Part shown: positions 34,297 to 44,009 of the stretch, one piece after another
How positions within the stretch are numbered: the first letter of the stretch is position 1
How the letters are laid out: each line of letters starts with the position of its first letter
Notes under the pieces: model-generated
Database searches by the model: none
What the model saw: only the letters and a program-made list of their open reading frames with translations
Told to the model about the DNA's origin: nothing
Assembly: GCF_001984035.1 (NCBI RefSeq)
Contig: NZ_CP019449.1
Location: 2,170,001 to 2,234,000 of the forward strand
Direction: 5' to 3'
Source: Sphingopyxis sp. QXT-31
Lineage (GTDB): Bacteria > Pseudomonadota > Alphaproteobacteria > Sphingomonadales > Sphingomonadaceae
Length of the DNA stretch: 64,000 nucleotides
Translations under genes and position numbers: made by a program

Positions 34297-36360
34297 CTAA
34301 CCGCTCCGGAGCAGCGGCACCGCCGCATCGCGTTCGAACAGATAGAGGCAGAGCCGCACCGCTTCGCCGCGCGCGCCGTCCATCCCGCCGTCGCGTTCGA
34401 CGAACAGCCGGGCATCGTCGTGGGCCACGGGGAGCAAGCGCACGAGCTGCTCGGCGCTCGCGACGCGGTAATCGGCGTCGCCCGACTGCTTGAGCCCGAG
34501 CAGTTCGCCGCCGCCGCGCAGCTCCAGATCCTTCTCGGCGATCAGGAAGCCATCATTCGTTTCGCGCATCAGCGCCAGCCGCTCGCGCGCGGTCTCCGAC
34601 AGATTCTGCGAGCGCAGCAGCAGGCACACCGACTTCGCCGCGCCGCGCCCGACGCGCCCGCGCAGCTGGTGGAGCTGCGCCAGCCCGAAATTCTCGGCAT
34701 GCTCGACGACCATCAGGCTGGCGGCGGGGACGTCGACCCCGACCTCGATCACCGTCGTCGCGACGAGCACGCCGATCCAGCCCGCCTGAAAGCGCGCCAT
34801 GACCTCGTCCTTGTCGGGGCCCTTCATCCGCCCGTGCACCAGCCCGACGCGATCGTCGCCGAGCCGCAAACGCAGCAGCGCCGCGCGCTCCTCGGCCGCC
34901 GCCAGCTCGCTCGCCTCGCTCTCGGCGACCAGCGGGCACACCCAATACGCCTGCGCCCCGCTCGCGAGATGGCGTTCGAGCCCGCCGATCACCTCGTCGA
35001 GCCGGTCGACCGAGACGACGCGCGTGTCGACCGGGGTGCGCCCCGGCGGCATCTCGTCGATCCGCGACACATCCATCTCGCCATGGTTGGCGAGCTGCAG
35101 CGTGCGCGGGATCGGGGTCGCGGTCATCACCAGCAGGTGCGGCGGCCGCTGACCCTTGGCGGTGAGCATCAGCCGCTGTGCGACGCCGAAGCGATGCTGC
35201 TCGTCGACGACGACCAGCGACAGGTCGCGATAATTCACCGCCTCCTGGAAGATCGCGTGCGTGCCGACGAGGATGTCGATGCTGCCGTCGGCCAGCCCCA
35301 TCAGCGTCGATTCGCGCACCCGCCCCTTGTCGCGCCCTGTGAGGATCGCGATGTTCACCGGCAGCCCGGCAAGCATGCCCTGCAAGGTCGCGAAATGCTG
35401 CCGCGCCAAAATCTCGGTCGGCGCGAGCAGCGCCGCCTGCGTCCCTGCTTCCACCGCGGTCAGCATCGCGCGCAGCGCAACCAGCGTCTTGCCCGACCCG
35501 ACGTCGCCCTGCAGCATGCGCAGCATCGGCACGTCCTGCGCCATGTCACCCGCGATCTCGCGCCCGACCCGTTCCTGCGCACCCGTGAGTCCAAACGGCA
35601 GCTTGAGCGCGCCGGTCAGCCGCCCGTCGCCGGCGATCCCCCGCCCCTTGCGTTTGCGCAGCCCCTCGCGGATCAGCATCAGCGCAACCTGGCTCGCGAA
35701 AATCTCGTCATAGGCGAGCCGGTCGTGCGCCGCGGCATCGTGCGGGCTCGCGTGCGCGCGCGCCAGCGCCTCCTGCCAGCCCGGCCATTCACGCAGCGCC
35801 AGCAACGGCCCGTCGATCCATTCGGCGAGCTCGGGCCGCCGTTCGAGCGCGATCTCGACCAGCTGGTTCAGCCGCGCATTGGTCAGCCCCTCGGTCAGCG
35901 GATAGACCGCCTCGCTCGTCGCGATCGCGGCGTCGCCCGGTTCGCCGACATGGTCGGGATGGACGATCTGGCGCATGTCGCCATAGGCGTCGAGCCGCCC
36001 CGACACCTGCCGCGGCTCACCGAGCGGAAAGAGCTTTTTCGCGAGCCCCGCGGTGCGCCCGAAATAGACGAGCCGGACATGGTCGCCCGCGCCGTCGAAC
36101 GCCTCGACCCCGAAGGGCGCACGCGGGCTCCGGCCGGGGCGATAGTCTTGCGCGGTCAGCGTCACGATGATCTGCTGCCCGACCTGCGCCGCGTCGAGCC
36201 GGTCGACCGGATAGCGCTGTACCAGCCCCGTCGGCAGGTGGAACAGCACATCGATCACGCGCTCGAGCCCCAGCCGCGTCAGCGGCTTGGCAAGCTGCGG
36301 CCCGACCCCTTTGAGGTCGGTCAGCGCGGCAAAGAGCGGATTGAGTATCTCGGGTCGCAT
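34297..36360 (-). CDS. recG: ATP-dependent DNA helicase RecG
   Basis: RecG remodels stalled forks and branched DNA. The 687-residue protein starts at the ATG at 36360 (MRPEILNPLFAALTDLKGVG); an upstream in-frame extension runs into a palindromic repeat and is rejected. The wedge/OB domain covers about 1-200. The helicase motor has Walker A LQGDVGSGKT (about 283-292), Walker B DEQHRFG (386-392), ATPIPRTL and the motif VI region QLRGRVGRG. The C-terminal region contains ELRGGGELLGLKQSG. It diverges from sdhE-mfd, placing two fork-repair and transcription-repair enzymes back to back. Confidence 0.96.
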   Translation of the reverse strand: MRPEILNPLFAALTDLKGVGPQLAKPLTRLGLERVIDVLFHLPTGLVQRYPVDRLDAAQVGQQIIVTLTAQDYRPGRSPRAPFGVEAFDGAGDHVRLVYFGRTAGLAKKLFPLGEPRQVSGRLDAYGDMRQIVHPDHVGEPGDAAIATSEAVYPLTEGLTNARLNQLVEIALERRPELAEWIDGPLLALREWPGWQEALARAHASPHDAAAHDRLAYDEIFASQVALMLIREGLRKRKGRGIAGDGRLTGALKLPFGLTGAQERVGREIAGDMAQDVPMLRMLQGDVGSGKTLVALRAMLTAVEAGTQAALLAPTEILARQHFATLQGMLAGLPVNIAILTGRDKGRVRESTLMGLADGSIDILVGTHAIFQEAVNYRDLSLVVVDEQHRFGVAQRLMLTAKGQRPPHLLVMTATPIPRTLQLANHGEMDVSRIDEMPPGRTPVDTRVVSVDRLDEVIGGLERHLASGAQAYWVCPLVAESEASELAAAEERAALLRLRLGDDRVGLVHGRMKGPDKDEVMARFQAGWIGVLVATTVIEVGVDVPAASLMVVEHAENFGLAQLHQLRGRVGRGAAKSVCLLLRSQNLSETARERLALMRETNDGFLIAEKDLELRGGGELLGLKQSGDADYRVASAEQLVRLLPVAHDDARLFVERDGGMDGARGEAVRLCLYLFERDAAVPLLRSG

Positions 36361-36387
36361 GGCTAGGGCTTGTCTAGCCCCCACATT

Positions 36388-36469
36388 CCGTTCGTGTCGA
36401 GCGAAGTCGAGACACCCAGATGGCATGCGCCAGACCGATGGGCATCCCGACTTCGCTCGATGCGAACGG
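36388..36469. repeat. Extragenic palindrome, family B (degenerate right arm)
   Basis: The left arm CCGTTCGTGTCGAGCGAAGT is intact. The right arm (CCCGACTTCGCTCGATGCGAACGG) has several changes. It lies in the divergent gap between recG and sdhE, so here it cannot serve as a terminator for either gene and sits in a promoter region. Confidence 0.8.
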
Positions 36470-36506
36470 AGTTGGGAATGGCCGAGTAGAAGTTCGAGAA
36501 AAGACG

Positions 36507-36767
36507 ATGACCGACCGCCTCAAACGCCTCAAATTCCGCGCCTGGCATCGCGGCACGCGCGAGGCCGATTATATGATCGGCGGCTTCTTCGATCGCTATG
36601 CAGCCGCATGGAACGACGAGGACATCGCCTGGTACGAGCTGGTGGTCGAGGAGGATGACGTCGACATCATGGCCTGGGCGCTCGGCACCGGGCATCCGCC
36701 CGCGCATCTCGACCGCCCCGACATGATCGCGGCGATGCGCCGGCTGGACTATATCCCGCTGCCATGA
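36507..36767 (+). CDS. sdhE: FAD assembly factor SdhE
   Basis: SdhE (DUF339/YgfY, the homologue of Sdh5/SDHAF2) promotes covalent flavin attachment to succinate dehydrogenase. The 86-residue protein starts MTDRLKRLKFRAWHRGTREADYMIG, and RGTRE is the hallmark RGxxE motif that contacts the flavoprotein. A second segment (ELVVEEDDVDIMAWALG) is typical. The longer frame from 36420 reads through the palindrome and is not used. The stop overlaps the mfd start (ATGA). Confidence 0.93.
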   Translation: MTDRLKRLKFRAWHRGTREADYMIGGFFDRYAAAWNDEDIAWYELVVEEDDVDIMAWALGTGHPPAHLDRPDMIAAMRRLDYIPLP

Positions 36768-39700
36768 CCCGAAGCGCCGCCGATATCTTTGCCGCCATTG
36801 CGTCGGCCAACGCGCCGTTGACGATTTCGCGCGCGGCCGACGGTTTCCTGCCGCTGCTGCTCGCCGACCTCGCGCGCGCCAGCGACAAACGCCTTGTCTA
36901 TATCGCGACCGACGATGCCGCGATGCAGGCGGTCGCCGACGCCGCGCCTTTCTTCGCGCCCGACCTCATCGTCCACCGCTTCCCGGCATGGGACTGCCTG
37001 CCCTATGATCGCGCGGGCCCGTCGATGCGCGTCAGCGCCGACCGGCTCGCGACGCTGTCGGCGCTGCAGGCGGCGCCGAAACGCGGCGAACTGATCCTCA
37101 CCACCGTCGCCGCGGTCACGCAGCGTACGCTGACCCCCTTCCGCATCCGCCAGCTCGCGACGACGCTCGGCCCCGGCATGCGGATCGACCGCGACGCGCT
37201 CGCCGAACTGCTCGTCTCCAACGGCTTCAGCCGCGTCGACACCGTCGCCGACCAGGGCGAGTTCGCGGTGCGCGGCGGCCTGCTCGATCTGTTCCCCGCG
37301 GGCGAAGAAACCGGGCTGCGCGTCGATTTCTTCGGCGACGAGATCGAGAGCATCCGCCGCTTCGACCCCGCCGACCAGCGCAGCCTGGGCCCGGCCAAGG
37401 CGCTGCAACTGCTGCCCGCGGCCGAGACCCTGCTCGACCAGGACACGATCAAGCGCTTCCGCTCGGCCTATCGCGAAATCTTCGGCGCGCAGGCGACCGG
37501 CGACCCGCTCTACCAGGCGGTCAGCGAGGGCCGGCGGCAGGCGGGGATGGATCATTGGCTGCCCTTGTTCGAGGAGCGGCTGGCGACGATCTTCGACCAT
37601 ATCGATCCCGCGACCCCGGTGCTGCGCGGCCACCGCACCGAGGCGACCGCCGAGACGCGCTTTGCCGCGATCGCCGACTATCATGCGAACCGTGTGGCGG
37701 CGGCGCAAGAGCATGCGGGCAGCTATCGCCCGCTGAAGCCCGAAACGCTCTACCTGACGACAAGTGAATGGTCCGACGCCGCGGCGAGCCGCCCGGTGCA
37801 TGTCGTCACGCCCTTCGACGTGCCGCCTGCCGCGAGCGTGGTCGATCTCGAAACCTTCGCCGCACGCGACTTCACCCCCGAGCGCGCCGCCGACCTCAAC
37901 GTCTACGACAAGGTCGCCGACCATCTCTCCGACGAGCGCCGCAAGGGGCGCCGCACGATCATCGCAAGCTATTCGGGCGGCGCGCGCGAGCGCCTGTCGG
38001 GGCTACTCCGCGATCATGGGGTGACTTCGCTCGCCCCCGCCGACGGCTGGCAGGAAGCCCTCGGCACCGCCTCGGCCGAAGCCGGCGGCACCACCGCGAT
38101 GGTCGTCCTGCCGCTCGATCATGGCTTTGCGTCGGACGCGATCAGCCTGCTCACCGAACAGGATATCCTCGGCGAGCGGCTCGTCCGCCGCCAGAAACGG
38201 CGGAAGAGCGCCGACGCTTTCCTGGCAGAGCTCGCGACGCTCAGCGTCGGCGACCTCGTCGTCCATCTCGACCATGGCATCGGGCGCTACGAGGGGTTAA
38301 CCTCGATCCCCGTGGGCAACAGCCCGCACGATTGCGTCGCGCTCACTTACGCGGGCGGCGACAAGCTCTACGTCCCCGTCGAAAATCTCGACGTGCTGTC
38401 GCGTTACGGCGGCGAGAGCGAGGGGGTCGCGCTCGACAAGCTCGGCGGCGAGGCGTGGCAGCGCCGCAAGGCGCGGATGAAGGAGCGCATCCGCGAGATC
38501 GCGGGCGAATTGCTCGCGACCGCGGCGCAGCGCGCCTTGCGTTCGGGCGAACTGCTCGCCGCCGACGCCTCCTATCCGGCCTTCGCCGACCGCTTCCCCT
38601 ATCAGGAAACCGATGACCAGGACCGCGCGATCGGCGACGTGCTCGCCGATATGGCGTCGGGGCGCCCGATGGACCGGCTCGTCTGCGGCGACGTCGGCTT
38701 CGGCAAGACCGAGGTTGCGCTGCGCGCCGCCTTCGTCGCGGCGATGGCGGGGGTGCAGGTCGCGCTCGTCTGTCCGACGACCTTGCTCGCCCGCCAGCAT
38801 TTCACCAATTTCGTCGAGCGCTTCAAAGGCTTCCCGGTCAATATCGGCCGCCTGTCGCGCCTCGTCCCCGCCGCCGAGGCGCAAAGGACGCGCGACGGCC
38901 TCGCGAGCGGCCAGATCGACATCGTCGTCGGCACCCATGCGGTCATCGCCAAATCGGTCGAATTCAAACAGCTCGGCCTCGTTATCGTCGACGAGGAACA
39001 GCGCTTCGGCGTCGTCCACAAGGAGCGGCTGAAGCAGCTCAAGACCGACGTCCATGTCCTGACGCTCACCGCGACGCCGATCCCCCGCACGCTGCAGATG
39101 GCGATGTCGGGGCTGCGCGAACTCAGCGTGATCCAAACGCCGCCGGTCGATCGCCTCGCGGTGCGCACCTATGTCGCGCCGTGGGATCCGGTCGTCATTC
39201 GCGAGTCGCTGCTGCGCGAGCATGATCGCGGCGGGCAGAGCTTCTTTGTCACCCCGCGGATCAAGGACCTGCCCGACATCGAGGAATTCCTGCGCACGCG
39301 GGTGCCCGAGATCAAATATGTCGTCGCGCACGGCCAGATGGCACCGGGCGAGGTGGAAGAGCGCATGGGCGCCTTCTACGATCGCAAATATGACGTGCTC
39401 GTCTCGACCACGATCGTCGAAAGCGGTCTCGACATCCCGAGTGCCAATACGCTGGTGGTCCACCGCGCCGACCGCTTCGGCCTCGCGCAATTGTACCAGC
39501 TGCGCGGGCGGGTCGGGCGGTCGAAGACGCGCGCCTATGCCTATCTGACCACCCCCGACCATGGCGCGATCACCGACACCGCCGAAAAGCGCCTCAAACT
39601 GCTCGGCGATCTCGACACGCTCGGCGCGGGGTTCCAGCTCGCGAGCCACGACCTCGACATCCGCGGCGCGGGCAATCTGGTCGGCGACGAGCAGTCGGGG

Positions 39701-40258
39701 CATATCCGCGAGGTCGGCTTCGAACTCTACCAGTCGATGCTCGAGGAAGCGATCCTGGTGGCCAAGGCCGAGGGCGCGGGGAAGCTGCCGCCGCGCGAAG
39801 CCTTGTCGCCGACGATCACCATCGACGCGCCGATCCTGATCCCCGAGGATTATGTCCCCGACCTGCCGCTGCGCATGGCGCTCTACCGCCGCCTGAACGA
39901 CGCGCAGGACCGCCCCGCGCTCGACGCCTTCGCCGCCGAGATGATCGACCGCTTCGGCCCGCTGCCGCCCGAAACCGCGAACCTCGTCCAGCTGATGGAG
40001 ATCAAGGCGAACGCGAAGCTCGCCGGCATCGCCAAGCTCGACGTCGGGACGAAGGGCGCGCTGGTCAGCTTCCACGGCGACGCGTTCGCGAACGTTCCGG
40101 GCCTGATCGCCTATGTCGAGCGGCTGAAGGGCCGCGCACGCATCCGCCCCGACAACAAGCTGTCGATCAGCGGCGATTGGGTCAGCACGGGCGCGCGGCT
40201 GAACGGCGCGCTGCAATTGTCGAAGGGTTTGGGGAAGCTGGCCAAGCAGGCCGGCTAG
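36764..40258 (+). CDS. mfd: Transcription-repair coupling factor Mfd
   Basis: Mfd pushes RNA polymerase off lesions and recruits UvrA. At 1164 residues it is full length. It has an N-terminal UvrB-like module (HRFPAWDCLPYDRAGPS), an RNA-polymerase-interacting domain (about 490-555: GDLVVHLDHGIGRYEGL) and a RecG-like motor with Walker A GDVGFGKTEVA (about 645), DEEQRFG and ATPIPRTLQMAM. A C-terminal TRCF domain (LPLRMALYRRLNDA) follows. It is coupled to sdhE, and its stop overlaps the stop of the convergent EAL gene by four bases. Confidence 0.97.
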   Translation: MTRSAADIFAAIASANAPLTISRAADGFLPLLLADLARASDKRLVYIATDDAAMQAVADAAPFFAPDLIVHRFPAWDCLPYDRAGPSMRVSADRLATLSALQAAPKRGELILTTVAAVTQRTLTPFRIRQLATTLGPGMRIDRDALAELLVSNGFSRVDTVADQGEFAVRGGLLDLFPAGEETGLRVDFFGDEIESIRRFDPADQRSLGPAKALQLLPAAETLLDQDTIKRFRSAYREIFGAQATGDPLYQAVSEGRRQAGMDHWLPLFEERLATIFDHIDPATPVLRGHRTEATAETRFAAIADYHANRVAAAQEHAGSYRPLKPETLYLTTSEWSDAAASRPVHVVTPFDVPPAASVVDLETFAARDFTPERAADLNVYDKVADHLSDERRKGRRTIIASYSGGARERLSGLLRDHGVTSLAPADGWQEALGTASAEAGGTTAMVVLPLDHGFASDAISLLTEQDILGERLVRRQKRRKSADAFLAELATLSVGDLVVHLDHGIGRYEGLTSIPVGNSPHDCVALTYAGGDKLYVPVENLDVLSRYGGESEGVALDKLGGEAWQRRKARMKERIREIAGELLATAAQRALRSGELLAADASYPAFADRFPYQETDDQDRAIGDVLADMASGRPMDRLVCGDVGFGKTEVALRAAFVAAMAGVQVALVCPTTLLARQHFTNFVERFKGFPVNIGRLSRLVPAAEAQRTRDGLASGQIDIVVGTHAVIAKSVEFKQLGLVIVDEEQRFGVVHKERLKQLKTDVHVLTLTATPIPRTLQMAMSGLRELSVIQTPPVDRLAVRTYVAPWDPVVIRESLLREHDRGGQSFFVTPRIKDLPDIEEFLRTRVPEIKYVVAHGQMAPGEVEERMGAFYDRKYDVLVSTTIVESGLDIPSANTLVVHRADRFGLAQLYQLRGRVGRSKTRAYAYLTTPDHGAITDTAEKRLKLLGDLDTLGAGFQLASHDLDIRGAGNLVGDEQSGHIREVGFELYQSMLEEAILVAKAEGAGKLPPREALSPTITIDAPILIPEDYVPDLPLRMALYRRLNDAQDRPALDAFAAEMIDRFGPLPPETANLVQLMEIKANAKLAGIAKLDVGTKGALVSFHGDAFANVPGLIAYVERLKGRARIRPDNKLSISGDWVSTGARLNGALQLSKGLGKLAKQAG

Positions 40259-41475
40259 GCCTGGAGCAGCGCCACCAGTTCGTCCCCAGGCACCGGCCCC
40301 GACTTCAAAAACCCCTGCCAGGTCGCGACCCCCAGTTCCTTCAGCCGCGCGAGCTGCGGCTCGTGCTCGATGCCCTCGGCGACCACCAGCAGCCCCAGCG
40401 CGCGCGCGAGGTCGACGATCGCGCGCACGACGATGCGGTCGCGGTCGCTGCCGTCGATCGTGCGCGTGAAGCCGCTGTCGATCTTGAGATAATCGATCGG
40501 CAGCCGCGCGAGCAAAGACAGGCTCGAATAGCCGGTGCCGAAATCGTCGATCGCGATCGCGCAGCCGAGTTCGCGGATCTGCGCGAGCTGCGCCGCGGCG
40601 CTCGCGGGGTCGCTCAGCATCGCCTGTTCGGTCAGTTCGAGCGTCAGCCGGTCGGGATCGACCCCCGCCTTATTCGCCATCGCGGCGAAGCGGTCGGCGA
40701 AATCGGGATCGCCGAGGTCGGCGGCGGTGATGTTGAGCGAGACGCGCAGCTTCGCCAGCGCCTTCGGCCACCCTGCCATTTCTTCCAGCGCGACGCGGTG
40801 CGCATGTTCGGTGAGTTCGCATTCGAGCCGCGCCGCGCGCGCCGCGGTGACCAGCGCGCCCGCGCCGAGCAGCCCGAGCTCGGGATGCTGCCAGCGCAGC
40901 AGCGCCTCCACCCCGGTCATCGCGCCGCTCGCGACGTCATATTGCGGCTGATAATGGATCACCACCTCGCCCGCGGCGAGCGCCGCCTTCACCGTCGCGC
41001 CGTCGCGCGCCGAGGCGGGGCGCGCGAGCTGGTCGCTCGCCGTGCGGAGTTGCTCGGCCACCGGCTCGTCGCGCGTGATTCGTGCCGCGGCGATGCGGAT
41101 CGCGAGGCGGCCGTTGGGATCGCCGACCATCGGCTCGGCGAGCGCGACGTGCAGCGCGCGTTCCTGCGCGCGCAGCGCTCCCAGCGACAGCGCCGCCGCG
41201 GGCACGATCAGGAAGCGCGGCCCGTCGAGCCGGTCGACGTGCGAGCCGCGCCCGAATTCGTCGCCCGCGAAATTTTCGAGCCGCCGCGCGACTTCCTCGA
41301 GTACCGCGTCGCCCGCCTCGGTCCCCGCGCTGTTGTTGATTCGCGCGAGCTGGTCGACCTGGACCAGGATGACGCCGATATCGGCATCGTGGCGCAGGTG
41401 GAGCGCCTCGAGATGCCGGACGGCCGCTGCGAACGTGTCAACTATGCGATTCATCGGCGCGGCCATAGCAGGCAT
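40255..41475 (-). CDS. EAL-domain phosphodiesterase with degenerate GGDEF
   Basis: This protein is predicted to hydrolyse cyclic di-GMP. The N-terminal part (about 20-130) looks like a GGDEF fold whose active site is lost (VDRLDGPRFLIV replaces GGDEF). The EAL domain (about 160-406) keeps the signature GVEALLRW, NITAADL, ELTEQAML, the metal motif DDFGTGYSSLSLL and the late EGIE. Catalysis is likely. The start is uncertain: the frame opens at 41505, but AGGGGA favours the ATG at 41475; 41454 is also possible. It diverges from moaA. Confidence 0.87.
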   Translation of the reverse strand: MPAMAAPMNRIVDTFAAAVRHLEALHLRHDADIGVILVQVDQLARINNSAGTEAGDAVLEEVARRLENFAGDEFGRGSHVDRLDGPRFLIVPAAALSLGALRAQERALHVALAEPMVGDPNGRLAIRIAAARITRDEPVAEQLRTASDQLARPASARDGATVKAALAAGEVVIHYQPQYDVASGAMTGVEALLRWQHPELGLLGAGALVTAARAARLECELTEHAHRVALEEMAGWPKALAKLRVSLNITAADLGDPDFADRFAAMANKAGVDPDRLTLELTEQAMLSDPASAAAQLAQIRELGCAIAIDDFGTGYSSLSLLARLPIDYLKIDSGFTRTIDGSDRDRIVVRAIVDLARALGLLVVAEGIEHEPQLARLKELGVATWQGFLKSGPVPGDELVALLQA

Positions 41476-41516
41476 TGCTTGCCAATCCCCTGTCTTTTGC
41501 ATCACAATCGCACAAT

Positions 41517-42521
41517 ATGGCCGCTCCGCTGCCTTCCCCTGCCCCGCTGACCGACGGCCACGGCCGCCGGATCGACTATCTGCGGCTGTCGGTGACCGAC
41601 CGCTGCGACCTGCGCTGCCGCTATTGCATGGCCGAGGACATGACCTTTCTGCCGCGATCCGCGGTGCTCAGCATCGAGGAGATGGGCGAGCTCGCGGCGC
41701 GCTTCGTCGCGCGCGGGGTGCGGCGCATTCGCCTGACCGGGGGCGAGCCGTTGGTGCGGCGCGGCATCGATTTGCTCGCGGGCCGACTCGGCGCACTCAT
41801 CGGGCACGGGCTCGACGAGCTAACGCTGACCACCAACGGCATGCGCCTCGCCGAATATGCACCGATGCTCGCCGAGGCCGGCGTGCGGAGGATCAACGTC
41901 AGCCTCGACACGCTCGATCCCGCCGCGTTCCGCCATATCACCCGCGTCGGCGACGTCGATATCGCGCTGCAGGGCATCGCCGCCGCGCGCGCCGCGGGGA
42001 TCGCGGTCAAGATCAACATGGTCGCGCTCGCGGGGCTCAACGAGGACCAGTTGCTCCCGATGCTGAGCTGGTGCGCCGACAACGGCTGCGACCTGACGTT
42101 GATCGAGACGATGCCACTCGGCGAGATCGCCGACGACCGCAGCGACCATTATATCCCGCTCCATCGGTTCATCGCGCCGCTGCGCGAAACCCACGCGATC
42201 TTCCCCGTCGACAAGAAGACCGGCGGCCCCGCGCGCTATTTCGGGGTCGAGGACAGCCCGGTGACGCTCGGCCTGATCACCCCGCTCAGCGATAATTTCT
42301 GCACCACCTGCAACCGCATCCGCCTGACCGTAGAGGGACGCATCTATATGTGCCTGGGGCAGGACGACCATGTCGATCTGCGTACGGCCTTGCGCGAAGG
42401 CCGCGACGTCGATGGCTTGATTGATGCGGCATTGGCTGGCAAACCCCGCGCGCATGACTTTCATATCGAACGAAAGTCCGCACCGGCGGTCGCGCGTCAT
42501 ATGAGTGCAACGGGCGGCTGA
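41517..42521 (+). CDS. moaA: GTP 3',8-cyclase MoaA
   Basis: MoaA is the radical-SAM enzyme that starts molybdenum cofactor synthesis. The 334-residue protein has the radical-SAM cluster Cys30-x3-Cys34-x2-Cys37 (CDLRCRYC) and the SAM-binding TGGEPLVRRGID. The C-terminal GTP-binding cluster appears in FCTTCNRIRLTVEGRIYMC. The C-terminus ends in the conserved Gly-Gly (ATGG). The frame opens at 41475, but the N-terminal consensus supports the ATG at 41517. The next gene, NAD kinase, starts 26 bases downstream. Confidence 0.96.
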   Translation: MAAPLPSPAPLTDGHGRRIDYLRLSVTDRCDLRCRYCMAEDMTFLPRSAVLSIEEMGELAARFVARGVRRIRLTGGEPLVRRGIDLLAGRLGALIGHGLDELTLTTNGMRLAEYAPMLAEAGVRRINVSLDTLDPAAFRHITRVGDVDIALQGIAAARAAGIAVKINMVALAGLNEDQLLPMLSWCADNGCDLTLIETMPLGEIADDRSDHYIPLHRFIAPLRETHAIFPVDKKTGGPARYFGVEDSPVTLGLITPLSDNFCTTCNRIRLTVEGRIYMCLGQDDHVDLRTALREGRDVDGLIDAALAGKPRAHDFHIERKSAPAVARHMSATGG

Positions 42522-42546
42522 CACGTCGCCCACCAGGGGGACCAAT

Positions 42547-43317
42547 ATGCATCGCAAGATCGCGCTCGTCGCATCGAACGCGCCCGCGGGACTGGAGGCC
42601 GAGGCCGAGCTGCGCCCGCTCTACGACTTCGTCGAACTCAACGAGGCCGACCTGCTCATCGTGCTGGGCGGCGACGGTTTCCTGCTCCACATGCTGCACC
42701 AGTTGCTCGACCAGCGGCGGAGCATGCCGGTGTTCGGGATGAACCGCGGCACCATCGGCTTCCTGATGAACGAGTTTCGCATCGAAGGGTTGCTCGACCG
42801 GCTCGCCGCGGCGCGTCCCTTCCTGATTCATCCGCTGTCGGGCGACATCACGACGGTCAGCGGCGAGCGCCACATCCTGCCCGCGATCAACGAGATCTCG
42901 CTGCTGCGCGAAACGCGCCAGGCGGCGAAGCTCGAGGTGCTGATCAACGAGAAGTCGATGCTCGAGGAACTGTCGTGCGACGGCGTGCTTGTGTCGACCC
43001 CCGCGGGGTCGACCGCCTACAACCTCAGCGCCAACGGCCCGATCCTGCCGCTCGAATCGCAGATGCTGGCGCTGACCCCGATCAGCCCCTTCCGCCCGCG
43101 GCGCTGGCGCGGCGCGTTGGTCCCCGAATCGACGAGCATCCGCTTCAACGTCCGCGAGGCCGCGAAGCGCCCGGTGAGCGCGGTCGCCGACCAGCGCGAA
43201 ATCCGCGACGTGAAGACGGTGCTCGTCACCACCGATCGCAGCCGCCCGCTGACCCTGCTCTTCGATCCCGACCACGGCCTTGATGAGCGCATCGCGATGG
43301 AACAATTTATCGTCTAA
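42547..43317 (+). CDS. nadK: NAD kinase
   Basis: This enzyme phosphorylates NAD to NADP with ATP. The catalytic GGDG motif is at 41-44 (IVLGGDGFLLHML). The NAD-binding stretch DGVLVSTPAGSTAYNLSANGPI follows near 142-163, and ALTPISPFRPRRW is also conserved. At 256 residues it is the short alphaproteobacterial form. The ATG at 42547 is preceded by AGGGGGACC; the longer frame from 42505 overlaps moaA and is rejected. Confidence 0.96.
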   Translation: MHRKIALVASNAPAGLEAEAELRPLYDFVELNEADLLIVLGGDGFLLHMLHQLLDQRRSMPVFGMNRGTIGFLMNEFRIEGLLDRLAAARPFLIHPLSGDITTVSGERHILPAINEISLLRETRQAAKLEVLINEKSMLEELSCDGVLVSTPAGSTAYNLSANGPILPLESQMLALTPISPFRPRRWRGALVPESTSIRFNVREAAKRPVSAVADQREIRDVKTVLVTTDRSRPLTLLFDPDHGLDERIAMEQFIV

Positions 43318-43380
43318 AGGGGCTTGCAATATCGAACGCGCGGCGGCAAAGGGGCCGCCTTGCCCGCCACGGCGGTCTGT

Positions 43381-43455
43381 TCCTCGGTAGCTCAGCGGTA
43401 GAGCTCTCGACTGTTAATCGAGCGGCCGTAGGTTCGAATCCTACCCGGGGAGCCA
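43381..43455 (+). tRNA. tRNA-Asn (GTT)
   Basis: A full cloverleaf is visible. The acceptor strands TCCTCGG and CCGGGGA pair with one G-T. The D-arm is GCTCAGCGGTAGAGC. The anticodon arm CTCGACTGTTAATCGAG has anticodon GTT at 43413-43415, and the T-arm is GTAGGTTCGAATCCTAC. The discriminator G and an encoded CCA (43453-43455) follow. Confidence 0.98.
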
Positions 43456-43745
43456 TTCACCGACATCGACTTTATCAGGCGTCGGCTCGCGTCGTGGCCC
43501 GAAAAGGTGCGCCACGCAGTCCAGAGCGAACCTGTCTCCGGCTGAAATTCGCTGTTTTCAGGGATTTACACGGAAATCATCGAATTTCGGATGCGTTGTG
43601 CGCAGCTTCGCCGCCCCGAACCCCCGGAAAAGTGCGGTATTCGGTCAGCCGGCATCGGAAATTCCCTAAAAAATAACAGGGAAATCCTCTCGCGATAACA
43701 GGAAACATAGTTGCGGCGAACAGGGAAGGCGGGCGCCCCGTCTGG
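43456..43745. other. Non-coding debris after tRNA-Asn
   Basis: No gene is supported. The stretch is mosaic: AT-rich repeats (CCCTAAAAAATAACAGGGAA and a nearby AACAGGAAACA) and a GC-rich part with CCCCGAACCCCCGG. Such debris next to a tRNA gene fits a worn-down integration site. I see no integrase or direct repeat of the tRNA end. Confidence 0.45.
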
Positions 43746-44009
43746 GTGCAACCCGCGCAGGACCCGAGCCCTCTCGCGCATGCTCTCCTCGGCGCGGCGC
43801 GCGAACAAGGCATAGCGACGCTCGCGTATCCCAATGGTGCGATAATGGAAGCGCCGGAAGGCGCCGCCATCAGCGACATGCTTGTGCGCGGCGGCCGACG
43901 CCAGTCGCTCTACCGCGCTTATGTTCATCCCGTATCGGACCAGCCCAACCTCACGATTCTGACGGGCGCACAACCTCGAAAGCCGAAACGCAGCAAGGCT
44001 GGTGGATAG
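43746..44009 (+). pseudogene. Fragment of a GMC-family oxidoreductase
   Basis: The 87-residue frame contains ATLAYPNGAIMEAPEGAAIS, then GGRRQSLYRAYVHPVSDQPNLTILTGA. This resembles the middle of the GMC (choline/alcohol dehydrogenase) N-terminal domain, where a GxRxSaadAYLrP...RPNLtvltga pattern precedes the substrate domain. The FAD-binding N-terminus and the C-terminal half are absent, so this is a remnant. No start codon with a ribosome site is evident. Confidence 0.6.

Noticed and set aside
6135..36469. CRISPR array
   Set aside because: The repeats are paired palindromes at scattered intergenic sites, without regular spacers or cas genes.
34288..40216. Very long antisense frames opposite recG (34288-36366) and mfd (38297-40216)
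   Set aside because: Same shadow effect; no ribosome sites and no recognisable protein.
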